From Alphaproteobacteria bacterium (GTDB taxonomy: Bacteria; Pseudomonadota; Alphaproteobacteria; Rhizobiales; JAJFHR01): a DNA stretch of 64,000 nucleotides. The notes under the pieces are model-generated. The model was not told where the DNA came from. It saw nothing but the letters and a program-made list of their open reading frames with translations, and did not search any database. Positions within the stretch are counted from its first letter, which is position 1; the number at the start of each line of letters is the position of its first letter. The stretch lies in NCBI GenBank assembly GCA_024278055.1, contig JAJRTY010000002.1, positions 1-64,000 of the forward strand, read 5' to 3'. The position numbers and the translations under genes are program-made. Positions 1 through 7,967 of the stretch are shown one piece after another.

Positions 1-305
1 AGGTGTTTTTCGAAACCGGCAGCATACCGGTTAAAACCCGTGACAAGGAAAACGGTATCATCGTGGCGGTGCGTAATTTGCAACGGGCGAGCATCTACGC
101 TGATTGCGGCACCAGTGATACCTCCACTATCAAAGAGGGGGGTTTGAGGGTGAAGATTTCGATGCAATCTTCAGAAGCAAAAAAAACCCGTGTCACCGTC
201 GATGTCACTTTTACAGCTTACAGAGTTTTTGCCGGTCTCACCAAAACCCGCATCGAGTGTTTTTCCAATGGTTCGCTGGAAGAGGAAATATTCGAGAACC
301 TGTGA
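1..305 (+). CDS. C-terminal part of a hypothetical protein (5' end outside the window)
   Basis: The reading frame is already open at the left edge of the window and closes with TGA at 303-305, so only about the last 100 residues are visible. A GTG at position 3 is in frame, but nothing marks it as a start. The visible part is mostly beta-strand-like, with alternating hydrophobic and charged residues. It contains a short stretch TRVTVDVTFTAYR and one cysteine close to a C-terminal segment NGSLEEEIFENL. This layout resembles small alphaproteobacterial envelope lipoproteins, but no lipobox can be seen because the N-terminus is missing. I do not recognise a named family. Confidence 0.55.
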   Translation, partial: VFFETGSIPVKTRDKENGIIVAVRNLQRASIYADCGTSDTSTIKEGGLRVKISMQSSEAKKTRVTVDVTFTAYRVFAGLTKTRIECFSNGSLEEEIFENL

Positions 306-329
306 ATGATACCGGTAACCTTCGACTAC

Positions 330-358
330 TTGACGCTTTGTCCTCTATCAGCTAAGAA
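330..358 (+). promoter_or_regulatory. Sigma-70-like promoter of the metZ leader
   Basis: A -35 box TTGACG at 330-335 is followed, after exactly 17 bases, by TAAGAA at 353-358. The expected transcription start falls near position 365, exactly where the SAM-II aptamer begins. That makes this the likely promoter for the riboswitch-controlled metZ transcript. It is a pattern match only. Confidence 0.5.
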
Positions 359-362
359 GAAA

Positions 363-422
363 TTCGTGGTGATTTGGGCCGGTCGGCTTGCAGCCACGTT
401 AAATAAGTTGCTAAAAGACCGT
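363..422 (+). promoter_or_regulatory. SAM-II riboswitch (metA/metZ leader aptamer)
   Basis: The sequence matches the SAM-II class known from alphaproteobacterial methionine genes. A P1 stem forms between CGTGG (365-369) and CCACG (394-398). The loop starts TGATTTG and ends CTTGCAG, and the 3' part carries TTAAATAA followed by GCTAAAAGACC. SAM-II aptamers bind S-adenosylmethionine through a pseudoknot between the P1 loop and the downstream strand. The aptamer lies between a good promoter and the metZ start, and its 3' end overlaps the arm of a terminator/antiterminator switch, so high SAM should stop transcription of metZ. Sequence recognition is strong; the control direction is inferred from the overlap. 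Confidence 0.9.
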
Positions 423-432
423 GGGCGCTGTC

Positions 433-470
433 CCGGTCTTGTAAGCTATGTGCAAGGCCGGTTTTTTATT
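433..470 (+). terminator. Riboswitch-controlled intrinsic terminator
   Basis: CCGGTCTTG (433-441) pairs with CAAGGCCGG (453-461), one G-U pair, and is followed at once by a T-run (462-470). The left arm can instead pair with the end of the aptamer: AGACCG (416-421) is the exact complement of CGGTCT (434-439). This alternative is a ready antiterminator. SAM binding would hold the aptamer 3' end and release the left arm to form the terminator. Confidence 0.85.
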
Positions 471-497
471 TGAGGCGCCTTTTTTGGCGATTTTTAC

Positions 498-1691
498 ATG
501 GCAAAAGATACCCTTAACCCTCCGCGCCGCCTGCAAACCGAACTGGTGCATGGCGGCACGCTGCGCTCTGAATTCGGCGAAACCTCTGAAGCGTTATATT
601 TAACTTCCGGCTTTTCTTATGAAAGCGCCGAACAGGCCGAAGCGCGCTTTACCGGTGATGAAGAAGGTTTTATTTATTCGCGTTATTCCAACCCGACCGT
701 GCGCATGTTTGAAACCCGCATGTGTCTGCTCGAAGGCGCTGAAGATGCCCGCTCGACTGCCTCAGGCATGGCGGCGGTAACTGCGGCCATCCTGTGCCAG
801 GTTAAATCCGGCGATCATATTGTTGCAGCCAGGGCGCTGTTTGGGGCGTGCCTGTATGTGGTCAACAAGCTGCTGCCTGACCTTGGTGTTGAGTGTACGC
901 TTGTGGACGGGCGCGACCTCGAAGCCTGGAAGGCTGCCCGCCAGCCCAATACGAAAGTGTTCTTTTTAGAATCCCCCACCAACCCGACACTGGAACTGGT
1001 GGACATTTCCGCGGTAGCGGAAATTGCCCACGAGTGCGGCGCGCGGCTGGTGGTCGATAATGTTTTTGCCACGCCGGTTTTGCAAAAACCACTGGAGCTG
1101 GGTGCTGATGTAGTGATCTATTCCGCCACCAAACATATTGACGGCCAGGGCCGGGTGCTTGGTGGTATTATCCTCAGTGACCAGCAGTTTATTGATGAAT
1201 ATGTGCATGATTTCCTGCGCCAGACCGGCCTGTCTTTGAGCCCATTCAATGCCTGGGTATTGTTGAAAGGTCTTGAAACTTTGGTCATCCGGGTGCGCCA
1301 GCATTGTGAAAATGCCAAGTCGATTGCAGATTTTCTTGCCACCCGCCCCCAGGTCAAACGCTCTATCTACCCCTATCGTCCTGATCATCCGCAATATGAA
1401 CTGGCGCAAAAACAGATGTCTGCCGGTTCAACCATGGTGGCGATAGAACTTGATGGCGGCAAAGCTGAAGCCTTTGCTGTGTGTAATGCCGTCAAGTTGT
1501 TCAAGATCAGTAATAATCTTGGCGATGCCAAATCAATCATCACCCACCCGACAACAACCCCTCACCAGCGGATCGGCGAAGACGCCCGTCAGGAACTGGG
1601 GATCACGCCGGGTGTCTTGCGCCTGTCCATCGGTCTCGAAGATGTTGAAGATCTGAAAGATGATCTGGCTCAGGCGCTCAAGTCGTTTTAG
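498..1691 (+). CDS. metZ: O-succinylhomoserine sulfhydrylase MetZ
   Basis: A 397-residue PLP enzyme of the Cys/Met metabolism (gamma) family. It converts O-succinylhomoserine and sulfide to homocysteine in methionine synthesis, in the cytoplasm. The PLP-binding lysine is Lys212 in the motif YSATKHIDGQGR. The phosphate-binding STASGMAAV (86-94) and the YSRYSNPT segment (60-67) are also present, and the length is normal for MetZ. Family members with close sequence act on O-acetyl- or O-succinylhomoserine, and the substrate is inferred from overall similarity to MetZ. The SAM-II riboswitch directly upstream supports a role in methionine synthesis. No Shine-Dalgarno sequence lies in the usual place; a GAGG at 472-475 is separated from the ATG by a small hairpin. 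The stop overlaps the 3' end of the convergent DUF6356 gene. Confidence 0.92.
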   Translation: MAKDTLNPPRRLQTELVHGGTLRSEFGETSEALYLTSGFSYESAEQAEARFTGDEEGFIYSRYSNPTVRMFETRMCLLEGAEDARSTASGMAAVTAAILCQVKSGDHIVAARALFGACLYVVNKLLPDLGVECTLVDGRDLEAWKAARQPNTKVFFLESPTNPTLELVDISAVAEIAHECGARLVVDNVFATPVLQKPLELGADVVIYSATKHIDGQGRVLGGIILSDQQFIDEYVHDFLRQTGLSLSPFNAWVLLKGLETLVIRVRQHCENAKSIADFLATRPQVKRSIYPYRPDHPQYELAQKQMSAGSTMVAIELDGGKAEAFAVCNAVKLFKISNNLGDAKSIITHPTTTPHQRIGEDARQELGITPGVLRLSIGLEDVEDLKDDLAQALKSF

Positions 1692-1920
1692 CTTCAACTG
1701 CTTCAGGTGCCGGTGATCGGTGACGGTTGGTGATCATGCGGTCATGCAGGTCTGTAATCATCTCACTGCCTTTCTTTTCAAACATGAAAGGCAATATCGC
1801 ATGGACAAAACAGCAAAAAGCGCCGACAAGCATTTTCACGCCAAATGACGCGGCTGAGTACATGTGCTGAAAATATGTTTCCCCGACAGTTTCCGGGTGC
1901 TGTGTGAATAATCTGTGCAT
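1678..1920 (-). CDS. DUF6356 family small membrane-associated protein
   Basis: An 80-residue protein beginning MHRLFTQHPETVGE. The start at 1920 is chosen because GGAG sits at the right distance upstream, although the frame stays open for 40 further codons. One hydrophobic segment (about residues 18-38, VKMLVGAFCCFVHAILPFMF) could cross or sit on the inner membrane. The pattern HPxxVGExYFxH followed by a hydrophobic helix and FEKKGSExI is that of DUF6356, a family of unknown function common in alphaproteobacteria. The gene converges on metZ and the two overlap by 14 bases. It probably shares a divergent upstream region with the Lrp gene. The assignment rests on remembered family consensus. 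Confidence 0.75.
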   Translation of the reverse strand: MHRLFTQHPETVGETYFQHMYSAASFGVKMLVGAFCCFVHAILPFMFEKKGSEMITDLHDRMITNRHRSPAPEAVEAKTT

Positions 1921-2066
1921 TTTGTCTCCGTTTGAATATGTCGCCTTGATTTGAATTGAGGGAATTGTAATGCATATTCCGGAAACAGAATTGCTAATTT
2001 GACTACTTGTTGAGTTTAAATTAGAATATTTTTCTATCATTTTTATTTTTTTGGGTTTATTTTCCC

Positions 2067-2528
2067 ATGGATTCCATTGACAGGAAAATCCTGCACCATC
2101 TGCAAACTGATTCTACACTGCCGATTGCGGAAATTGCCGAGCATGTTGGCATCAGCTCAACGCCGTGCTGGCGGCGCATTCAGCGGCTGGAAAAAGAAGG
2201 GGTGATTGCCCGCCGGGTGGCGATATTGAACCGCAAAGCTCTCAACCTTGCGATTACGGTATTTGTCATGATCAAAACCGGCAATCATTCCGGCCAATGG
2301 CTCGAGGATTTTTCCCGGCATATTGAAAACATTGATGAGGTGGCTGAATTTTACCGTATGAGCGGTACCGTCGATTATCTCATAAAAATCATTGTGCCCG
2401 ATATTGCAGCCTATGATGCGGTTTACAAACGCATCATCAAAATTGACGGACTTCAGGATGTAAGCTCCAGCTTTGCCATGGAGGAGATAAAATGCTCCAC
2501 CGCCCTGCCCTTGCATTACAGCCGCTAG
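2067..2528 (+). CDS. Lrp/AsnC family transcriptional regulator
   Basis: A 153-residue regulator with the standard two-part layout. Residues 1-60 form an AsnC-type winged helix-turn-helix (MDSIDRKILHHLQ, then IAEHVGISSTPCWRRIQRLEKEGVI). Residues 65-145 form the RAM ligand-binding domain that usually binds amino acids and sets oligomer state. The neighbours do not reveal the effector. The divergent DUF6356 gene and metZ suggest amino-acid or methionine metabolism, but this is a guess. The ATG is preceded by a T-rich stretch without a clear ribosome binding site; it is kept because the N-terminus then matches the family exactly. Confidence 0.9.
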   Translation: MDSIDRKILHHLQTDSTLPIAEIAEHVGISSTPCWRRIQRLEKEGVIARRVAILNRKALNLAITVFVMIKTGNHSGQWLEDFSRHIENIDEVAEFYRMSGTVDYLIKIIVPDIAAYDAVYKRIIKIDGLQDVSSSFAMEEIKCSTALPLHYSR

Positions 2529-2529
2529 G

Positions 2530-3003
2530 CTATTTTTTACGCCCGATATATCGACGGCTGTGGGGCTCTATAATCCGCCGTGGCAGCCAGCTTTGCAGCT
2601 CTTGAATATAATCATGCGGCAATTCATGAAAACGGGCGCCGGGTAAAACTGCCGTCAGCAGGTAATCAGCGCGACCAATGCCGCGGTTGCGGTTGGCACC
2701 GACATAGACGATTGAATTACGCCGCAGCCCTTCGTCGTCGATGACACTGACTATGCGGCGGCGGTAATTGCCGATACGCACGCCTTCGAAACGATCCAGT
2801 GTATATTGATGTTCGGGCGTACAGCGCCATAATACTCCGTATACGCTGGCATTTTTTTCAACCACGATCGAGGCCGTGCGCCGGGACGTGATGATGAAAC
2901 GCCAGTGGGGCAGTACATGAGGACCAATCGCTGTGGCACCGGGGCAGCGCTCACGCATCTGTGTTGCCGACATGTTGGAGCCATAGGCAAAATAAAGCGG
3001 CAT
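2530..3003 (-). CDS. Gamma-glutamylcyclotransferase (AIG2-like) family protein
   Basis: A 157-residue protein with the family signature YFAYGSNMS at residues 4-12 and the conserved DRFEG...YRR segment around residues 71-84, whose glutamate is the expected catalytic residue. Family members release 5-oxoproline from gamma-glutamyl peptides or amines; the true substrate here is unknown. The gene begins 3 bases after the pccA stop, so it is the second gene of the pccA transcript, a pairing that does not itself explain function. The C-terminus is rich in arginine (RRIIEPHSRRYIGRKK). Confidence 0.85.
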   Translation of the reverse strand: MPLYFAYGSNMSATQMRERCPGATAIGPHVLPHWRFIITSRRTASIVVEKNASVYGVLWRCTPEHQYTLDRFEGVRIGNYRRRIVSVIDDEGLRRNSIVYVGANRNRGIGRADYLLTAVLPGARFHELPHDYIQELQSWLPRRIIEPHSRRYIGRKK

Positions 3004-3006
3004 GGT

Positions 3007-5019
3007 CTATTCAAATGTCATGATTATATCATCGACACCAAGGGTGTCGCCAGCGGTGCAATTAATATTTTCGACAATACAATCGCGCTCGGCACGCAGG
3101 ATGTTCTCCATTTTCATGGCTTCGACAATACATAATTTGTCACCGGCTTTAACAGGCAAGCCTTCTTTCACATCAATTGACACCACCTGGCCCGGCATCG
3201 GGCATAACAACATTTTTGATGTGTCGGGTGCGACTTTGACCGGCATCAGGGCGGCAAGCTCAGCTTCGCGCCTTGTATAGACGTAGGCTTCAACTTCCGC
3301 TCCTTGATAAGTCAACCGGTGGCCGTTGAGGATGGATCTTACCTGAACCACCACGTGCGATCCATTTATCTGCGCCTGCCACAATGCCTCACCGGGCGAC
3401 CAGCTGGAATTAACGCCCATTTCGGCTGCATCATCGGCGGCTTCAAAAATCACCCGCATCAGGCGCTCGCCATCATATTCTATGCTAACGGGTTGTTCTT
3501 TACCATCAATGATCACAACACGTTTTGATGAAAAGGATACTTTTTCACCCGACATCTGCCCGCTGATTTTGCGTTTGCGCATATTCAGCGTTTGGTCAAT
3601 GGAAGCGGCGGCGACCATGAGTGTACGGATGATATCATCAGGCAGGTCCCCACGGCCAAAACCATTCGGATATTCCTCGGCAATAAACCCGGTGGAGATA
3701 TCCCCCTTCATCCAGCGCGGATGACGCATTAAAGAGGCCAGAAATGGAATATTGTCCTCAATGCCATCGATGATGAAGCGGTTTAAAGCCTCTCCCATAG
3801 CAGCAATCGCCTGTTGGCGGGTTGGAGCATGAGTACAGAGCTTGGCTATCATCGGATCGTAATAGACCGATATTTCGCCGCCCTCATAAACTCCGGTATC
3901 ATTTCGAACGGTAATGCCATCCCTGGTTGTTTCTTCAGGTGGCTGATAGCGTATCAGTCTGCCGGTGGAGGGTAAAAACTCGCGATAGGGATCTTCGGCA
4001 TAGATGCGCGATTCTATCGCCCAGCCGTTGAGCTTCACGTCTGATTGCTTGAGGGTGAGGTTTTCACCTGCGGCAACTCTGATCATCTGCTCGACCAGAT
4101 CAATGCCGGTAATCAGTTCGGTCACGGGATGTTCAACCTGAAGGCGAGTGTTCATTTCGAGGAAATAAAACTTGCGATCCTTATCAACGATAAATTCCAC
4201 CGTACCCGCGCTGCGATAGTCCACCGCTTTGGCAAGAGCTACGGATTGCTCTCCCATGGCGCGGCGGGTGTCTTCATCCAAAAACGGACTTGGGGCTTCT
4301 TCGATTACTTTTTGATTGCGGCGTTGTATGGAACATTCGCGCTCACCCAGATAAATCGTGTGGCCGTGGCTATCGGCCAGCACCTGGATTTCAATATGGC
4401 GGGGTTGTTCAATAAATTTCTCGATAAAAATCCGGTCATCGCCAAAACTGGCTTTAGCTTCTGAAACTGCGGCTGCAAATCCTTCTGCAACATCTGAGGC
4501 ACCATGAGCAATGCGCATGCCCTTGCCGCCGCCGCCCGCTGATGCCTTGATCATGACGGGAAAGCCGATTTTTTTCGACACTTCTAAGGCGTGAGCTGCA
4601 TCTTTTATGACAGTTAAATCACCGGGGACTGTATTGACGCCGGCTTTTTCGGCAAATTTCTTGGAAGCTATTTTGTCGCCCATAACTTCGATGGCACGCA
4701 CGTTGGGGCCAATAAATACTATCCCCGCGTCTTCAAGCTCTTTGGCGAAAGCAGAATTTTCGGACAAAAACCCATAACCGGGATGAACGGCCTGAGCACC
4801 CGTTGCCTTGCAGGCTTCAATTATTTTGGCAGATACGAGATAGGATTGAGCGGCTTGCGGGGCACCGATGTTGACAGCTTCATCCGCCATTTGCACATGC
4901 AGGGCGCGGGCATCAGCATCGGAAAAAACCGCAACAGTGGCAATTCCCATTTTACGGGCGGTTTTAATAACCCGGCAGGCTATTTCGCCACGATTGGCAA
5001 TGAGAATTTTTGAGAACAT
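3007..5019 (-). CDS. pccA: Propionyl-CoA (acetyl/propionyl) carboxylase alpha subunit
   Basis: A 670-residue biotin carboxylase / biotin carrier fusion. The order is a biotin carboxylase N-domain (ILIANRGEIACRV, residues 4-16), ATP-grasp domain (glycine-rich KASAGGGGKGMRI and EMNTRLQVEHPVTE), a linker BT-like region (about 470-590), and a biotinyl domain with EAMKMEN, where Lys636 is the biotin site. It carboxylates biotin with ATP and bicarbonate; a beta subunit (PccB) not in this window completes propionyl-CoA to methylmalonyl-CoA conversion. The BT linker and length favour PccA over acetyl-CoA or methylcrotonyl-CoA carboxylase. The start at 5019 is preferred over an ATG six codons upstream because GGAG lies 9 bases before it. 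Confidence 0.9.
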   Translation of the reverse strand: MFSKILIANRGEIACRVIKTARKMGIATVAVFSDADARALHVQMADEAVNIGAPQAAQSYLVSAKIIEACKATGAQAVHPGYGFLSENSAFAKELEDAGIVFIGPNVRAIEVMGDKIASKKFAEKAGVNTVPGDLTVIKDAAHALEVSKKIGFPVMIKASAGGGGKGMRIAHGASDVAEGFAAAVSEAKASFGDDRIFIEKFIEQPRHIEIQVLADSHGHTIYLGERECSIQRRNQKVIEEAPSPFLDEDTRRAMGEQSVALAKAVDYRSAGTVEFIVDKDRKFYFLEMNTRLQVEHPVTELITGIDLVEQMIRVAAGENLTLKQSDVKLNGWAIESRIYAEDPYREFLPSTGRLIRYQPPEETTRDGITVRNDTGVYEGGEISVYYDPMIAKLCTHAPTRQQAIAAMGEALNRFIIDGIEDNIPFLASLMRHPRWMKGDISTGFIAEEYPNGFGRGDLPDDIIRTLMVAAASIDQTLNMRKRKISGQMSGEKVSFSSKRVVIIDGKEQPVSIEYDGERLMRVIFEAADDAAEMGVNSSWSPGEALWQAQINGSHVVVQVRSILNGHRLTYQGAEVEAYVYTRREAELAALMPVKVAPDTSKMLLCPMPGQVVSIDVKEGLPVKAGDKLCIVEAMKMENILRAERDCIVENINCTAGDTLGVDDIIMTFE

Positions 5020-5112
5020 CAAACAGGCTCCACGCATCTATAATCCGGCAATTATTCAGGTAAGATGTGTGTGACGTGCAGGTGAAATTGTCAATGCTCT
5101 TTTGGAACAGGT

Positions 5113-6087
5113 TCAGGCTGCGGTTTCGCTCAAAGTTTTGAATGAGGGGTGAATTGACGATGAGTTTTCTTTGATGAATTCGATCAGGGCGCGCTCATTT
5201 TCACTCGAATTTCCATCACGGCCTATTCTATCCACCAGCCAGGCAGTTTCGCTTTGGGTGACACGTTCAGAATTTACAATATCCGCCTGCATGTCTTTTA
5301 CGCGTTGTTCAGCAACGCTTGTTTCAGCGCTGTGGCTGTAAACATTAAAAATACCCTGCAATCCACCTGATACCATTTTGCTCATAAAACCTGAAATACC
5401 GTCACGTTGTTCGAGCCAGGCTTCACGCTTCAAAGCCACCTGGCGCGGCGGCGGCTGATAACCGGAAGCTGCCATCATAAAATTGGCAATGGCTTTTACA
5501 AACAGGTCGGACCAGGAAATGTGATTTTTCTCTTCATCGGTCCGATCATTTATTTCGAACAGTATTTCCGCTTCTGCCCGGGATACGGCCATGTGACTAT
5601 CGCCACCAAAGGCATAAAGGATGCGGCGCAGCAGATCGACTTCAGCTTCACCGATCACGCCCGGGGTCGAGCCCCTCTCCTCCAAAACCCGCAGCTTCAC
5701 CTGATCGAGAGTAAAAGACACAAGACTGGCGGGGCTGGTGTTTGCTTTTTCCATCACCTGGATCAGCAATTCAAGCTCACTCTGGCTCTTTACGCGGCCA
5801 TCGCGATTGATACAGGTGATCAGGTGGGTTGCATTTTCTTCGGAGATATAGCCGGCAGGCTCTGCCTGGTGAACATAGTAATCCGTGAGCGCTTCAATAA
5901 AAAAGTCAACCCAGGAAGGATCCTGAACCAGACAGGCATTGTTGAGGTCAAACAAAGCCTGAGCTTCAAGACGGGAAACTATGCCATCGCTAAAGACATC
6001 GCGGCGCAGGGCCAATACATCGTTTGCTTTGATTGATAGACGTTGTGCCACCTGGGCAAGCGTCTGCGACACCCTTATATCCTGCAT
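5113..6087 (-). CDS. Unknown protein with two tandem homologous halves
   Basis: A 324-residue soluble, acidic protein with no signal peptide or membrane segment. I do not recognise a characterised family. It is internally duplicated. Residues 36-49 (GIVSRLEAQALFDL) match 167-179 (AVSRAEAEILFEI), each followed by a W-x-D-x-F-hydrophobic-x-A-hydrophobic segment (PSWVDFFIEALTDYY at 57, ISWSDLFVKAIANFM at 190). Residues 80-115 (ISEENATHLITCINRDG) match 276-309 (VTQSETAWLVDRIGRDG). The NRDG and GRDG positions look like loops between helix pairs, giving an all-helical EF-hand-like or TerB-like impression, but acidic calcium ligands are incomplete. The gene is alone, with about 90 bases to pccA. Confidence 0.75.
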   Translation of the reverse strand: MQDIRVSQTLAQVAQRLSIKANDVLALRRDVFSDGIVSRLEAQALFDLNNACLVQDPSWVDFFIEALTDYYVHQAEPAGYISEENATHLITCINRDGRVKSQSELELLIQVMEKANTSPASLVSFTLDQVKLRVLEERGSTPGVIGEAEVDLLRRILYAFGGDSHMAVSRAEAEILFEINDRTDEEKNHISWSDLFVKAIANFMMAASGYQPPPRQVALKREAWLEQRDGISGFMSKMVSGGLQGIFNVYSHSAETSVAEQRVKDMQADIVNSERVTQSETAWLVDRIGRDGNSSENERALIEFIKENSSSIHPSFKTLSETAA

Positions 6088-6717
6088 ATTACCCCCTCGA
6101 GATTTATCCCATTCCAGATATATAAAGAGGATAATACACGCGAGGTCTTAGGATTTGGCTAACGCCACCTGATTGATGTCTTAAAAAATGCTTGATGCGG
6201 AGGCACCCAACGGATCGATTGTTACAAAGACCACGGTCAGATAAATTGTCGCTATTATACGCGATGACAAACTCATTGTTTCTGCCCTGTTTAACTCACT
6301 ACACAATCCAAAAGCTCCGCCGCGCAATGACTTTGCACCAAATCGAAATGGTTAAAAAGGGGTTAACTGAACAATTCAAATTTTAATGTTAATATCAAAG
6401 CCTCTTGATAGTAAGACTGCTTAACTCAGCAGGCAGATGCAAAAACAAATTATTCATCATGAAAAAAGTTGCTGCATTTTCTGCGGCAATCTAATATAGA
6501 AGACAATGCATTACGTTGCACCATGAGGCGATCGTGCCCTGTAATGCAAATTCCTGAAGCGGAATAAAATGATGCGGCAAATTGAACCCGGACCCCTGGT
6601 CCAGAAGTTGTTTGCTATGCGATTGCGTGTTTCAAGGAGTTTTCGACCCTCTGACCACCCCCTGCCTTCCCCACCCTTTTCATGACAGCTACTGGCAGCA
6701 TCGCGATGTTGAACTTT

Positions 6718-6747
6718 ATTGGGATGTTCAAATACAACATCCCCAAT
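6718..6747. repeat. Inverted repeat in the gene-free stretch
   Basis: GGGATGTT (6721-6728) and AACATCCC (6736-6743) are exact complements with a 7-base loop. Outside these, ATT (6718-6720) can pair with AAT (6745-6747) past one unpaired C. No T-run follows, so it is not a typical terminator. Confidence 0.6.
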
Positions 6748-6919
6748 GGCCAGGGAGGGGGCTAATCAGGTCTGGCCGATCTTGCGGTTTTCAGGTCTTT
6801 GACCTTGATCGACAAGATGGGTCAGGCCGATTGGCTCACATTTTTGTTATGCCAGAACTTTCAAAACCTCTTGGATTTTTTTAAGATACGCCCATATTTG
6901 AGGAAAGCTATTTGAACGG

Positions 6920-6940
6920 CCTGAATCAAAAAGATTCAGG
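6920..6940. repeat. Perfect 8-bp hairpin upstream of the small secreted protein gene
   Basis: CCTGAATC (6920-6927) and GATTCAGG (6933-6940) flank an AAAAA loop. It lies about 60 bases upstream of the start at 7002. It may be an operator or an RNA hairpin at the promoter; no T-run follows. Confidence 0.6.
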
Positions 6941-7001
6941 CAATACAATACTTCCGGTTTGGCATACTATTCCTGTCACTCAACTTTAAGAGGTTATGAA
7001 T

Positions 7002-7319
7002 ATGAAAATCAGTAAATTTAAAGCTGGCGCTCTGGCGTTCCTGTCGGCTGTCGTAATCCTCCTTCCCAATGCAGCCTCAGCCGGAAACAAAACCATTCTG
7101 GACTATGGCTCAACCTACTCCCGCAGCGATTTTGGCAATGGCGAGGCGGTGGTAAAAGTGCGGCTGGTTCAGGAAGGCTCTATTCGCTATTGGCAGGTGA
7201 GACTGCCTGGCGGGTTCTGGGACAGTTGTGATGGCGATTGCTCTGAAGCCTACCGCTTGAAACTTCTTGATTTCTGGGAAGAAAGCGCCAACGCCCGCGG
7301 CAACATTAAAAACAGGTAA
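7002..7319 (+). CDS. Small secreted hypothetical protein
   Basis: A 105-residue protein with a clear Sec signal peptide: basic start MKISKFKAG, hydrophobic core ALAFLSAVVILL and a cleavage site after NAASA. The mature part (about 78 residues) carries YWQVRLPGGFWDSC and DGDCSEAYRLKLLDFWEE. The two cysteines close together may form a disulfide. Similar small periplasmic proteins occur in Rhizobiales without assigned function. An ATG two codons upstream (6996) is possible, but the purine run AAGAGG is then only 2 bases away; spacing to 7002 is 8 bases. It appears monocistronic. Confidence 0.75.
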   Translation: MKISKFKAGALAFLSAVVILLPNAASAGNKTILDYGSTYSRSDFGNGEAVVKVRLVQEGSIRYWQVRLPGGFWDSCDGDCSEAYRLKLLDFWEESANARGNIKNR

Positions 7320-7358
7320 TATCCAGTGTGAGTTGAGCTGACTTGTTCGGGTCAGGGA

Positions 7359-7934
7359 TCATTCAAACGGTATACTCACCACATAGCGTGGATGAGCCCA
7401 ATAGGTTTTTGAAAAAGTAATCGTGTTGGGAAAATAGCTGCTGAATGTATTCGTGGTCAGAATTCTTGCATAGGTGTATTCCACCTCGGTGACGATGATG
7501 CCCCGGTTATCACCCAGTATGTTTTGCGGTGGATCAAACACAGAATCAACCGCACGGGCGGAGGCTCCTGAGCCGTAACTTTCACTCCAGTCCACTTTGT
7601 TGACCCAGTTATCATCCTCGAAGACGCGCACGACAGATGAAACAACCACCCGCAAAGGGGTTGCGTTAAGTGGTTCAAAGGCCATTTGGGAGGCTTCAAA
7701 AACATTGTTTATATAGGCATCGTTGACCGTTGTTGCCTGAGCTACAAGCATACCGGTCAGGTTGGCGGTATTTTCTACTTTCCTTTTGGCTTCAAGGCCG
7801 CTGCTTATTTCAACGAGGCCGAAATAGACAATCAGGAGAACCGGAAAAATCAACGCAAACTCAACGGCGGATGTGCCGTTATTTGAGGATTTAAAGTGCG
7901 CGATCAAGCGTAAAAAAACCTGCTGGAATTTCAT
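7359..7934 (-). CDS. TadE-like pseudopilin / TadE family protein
   Basis: A 191-residue protein starting MKFQQVFLRLIAHF, then the TadE signature: a short basic leader, SAVEFALIFPVLLIVYFGLVE with Glu at the +5-like position after the processing region, and one membrane helix (about residues 20-40). TadE-family minor pseudopilins are processed by the TadV peptidase and help assemble Flp pili. It is the second gene of a two-gene minus-strand unit (33 bases after the first). Start 7934 is chosen because a purine-rich GGGGA precedes it. No other tad genes (cpaB-F, tadB/C, flp) are in the window, so the secretion machine must be encoded elsewhere. Confidence 0.8.
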   Translation of the reverse strand: MKFQQVFLRLIAHFKSSNNGTSAVEFALIFPVLLIVYFGLVEISSGLEAKRKVENTANLTGMLVAQATTVNDAYINNVFEASQMAFEPLNATPLRVVVSSVVRVFEDDNWVNKVDWSESYGSGASARAVDSVFDPPQNILGDNRGIIVTEVEYTYARILTTNTFSSYFPNTITFSKTYWAHPRYVVSIPFE

Positions 7935-7967
7935 GTGATTAGGTCCCCACATCGGGTATTTTGAACA

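Larger units (their letters stand above)
6088..7001. other. Gene-free 0.9 kb stretch with inverted repeats
   Basis: No convincing gene was found. Short open frames at 6192-6386 and 6582-6884 lack ribosome binding sites and protein-like composition. The part around 6380-6520 is AT-rich. Two clear inverted repeats stand out: 6718-6747 (GGGATGTT paired with AACATCCC) and 6920-6940 (8-bp perfect stem, AAAAA loop). The second is just upstream of the small secreted protein gene and could be regulatory. The stretch could hold a small RNA or decayed sequence, but nothing identifies either. Confidence 0.5.

Noticed and set aside
5407-6036. 209-codon open frame on the opposite strand of the duplicated unknown protein
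   Set aside because: It lies fully inside a better gene on the other strand, whose composition, repeats and start are convincing.
6192-6386. Possible 64-codon gene
   Set aside because: No ribosome binding site, odd composition rich in Arg/Leu/Thr, no family features and unlike codon use of neighbours.
6582-6884. Possible 100-codon gene
   Set aside because: The protein is rich in Pro, Trp, Cys and His with no fold-like pattern; it includes a hairpin sequence and lacks a start signal.
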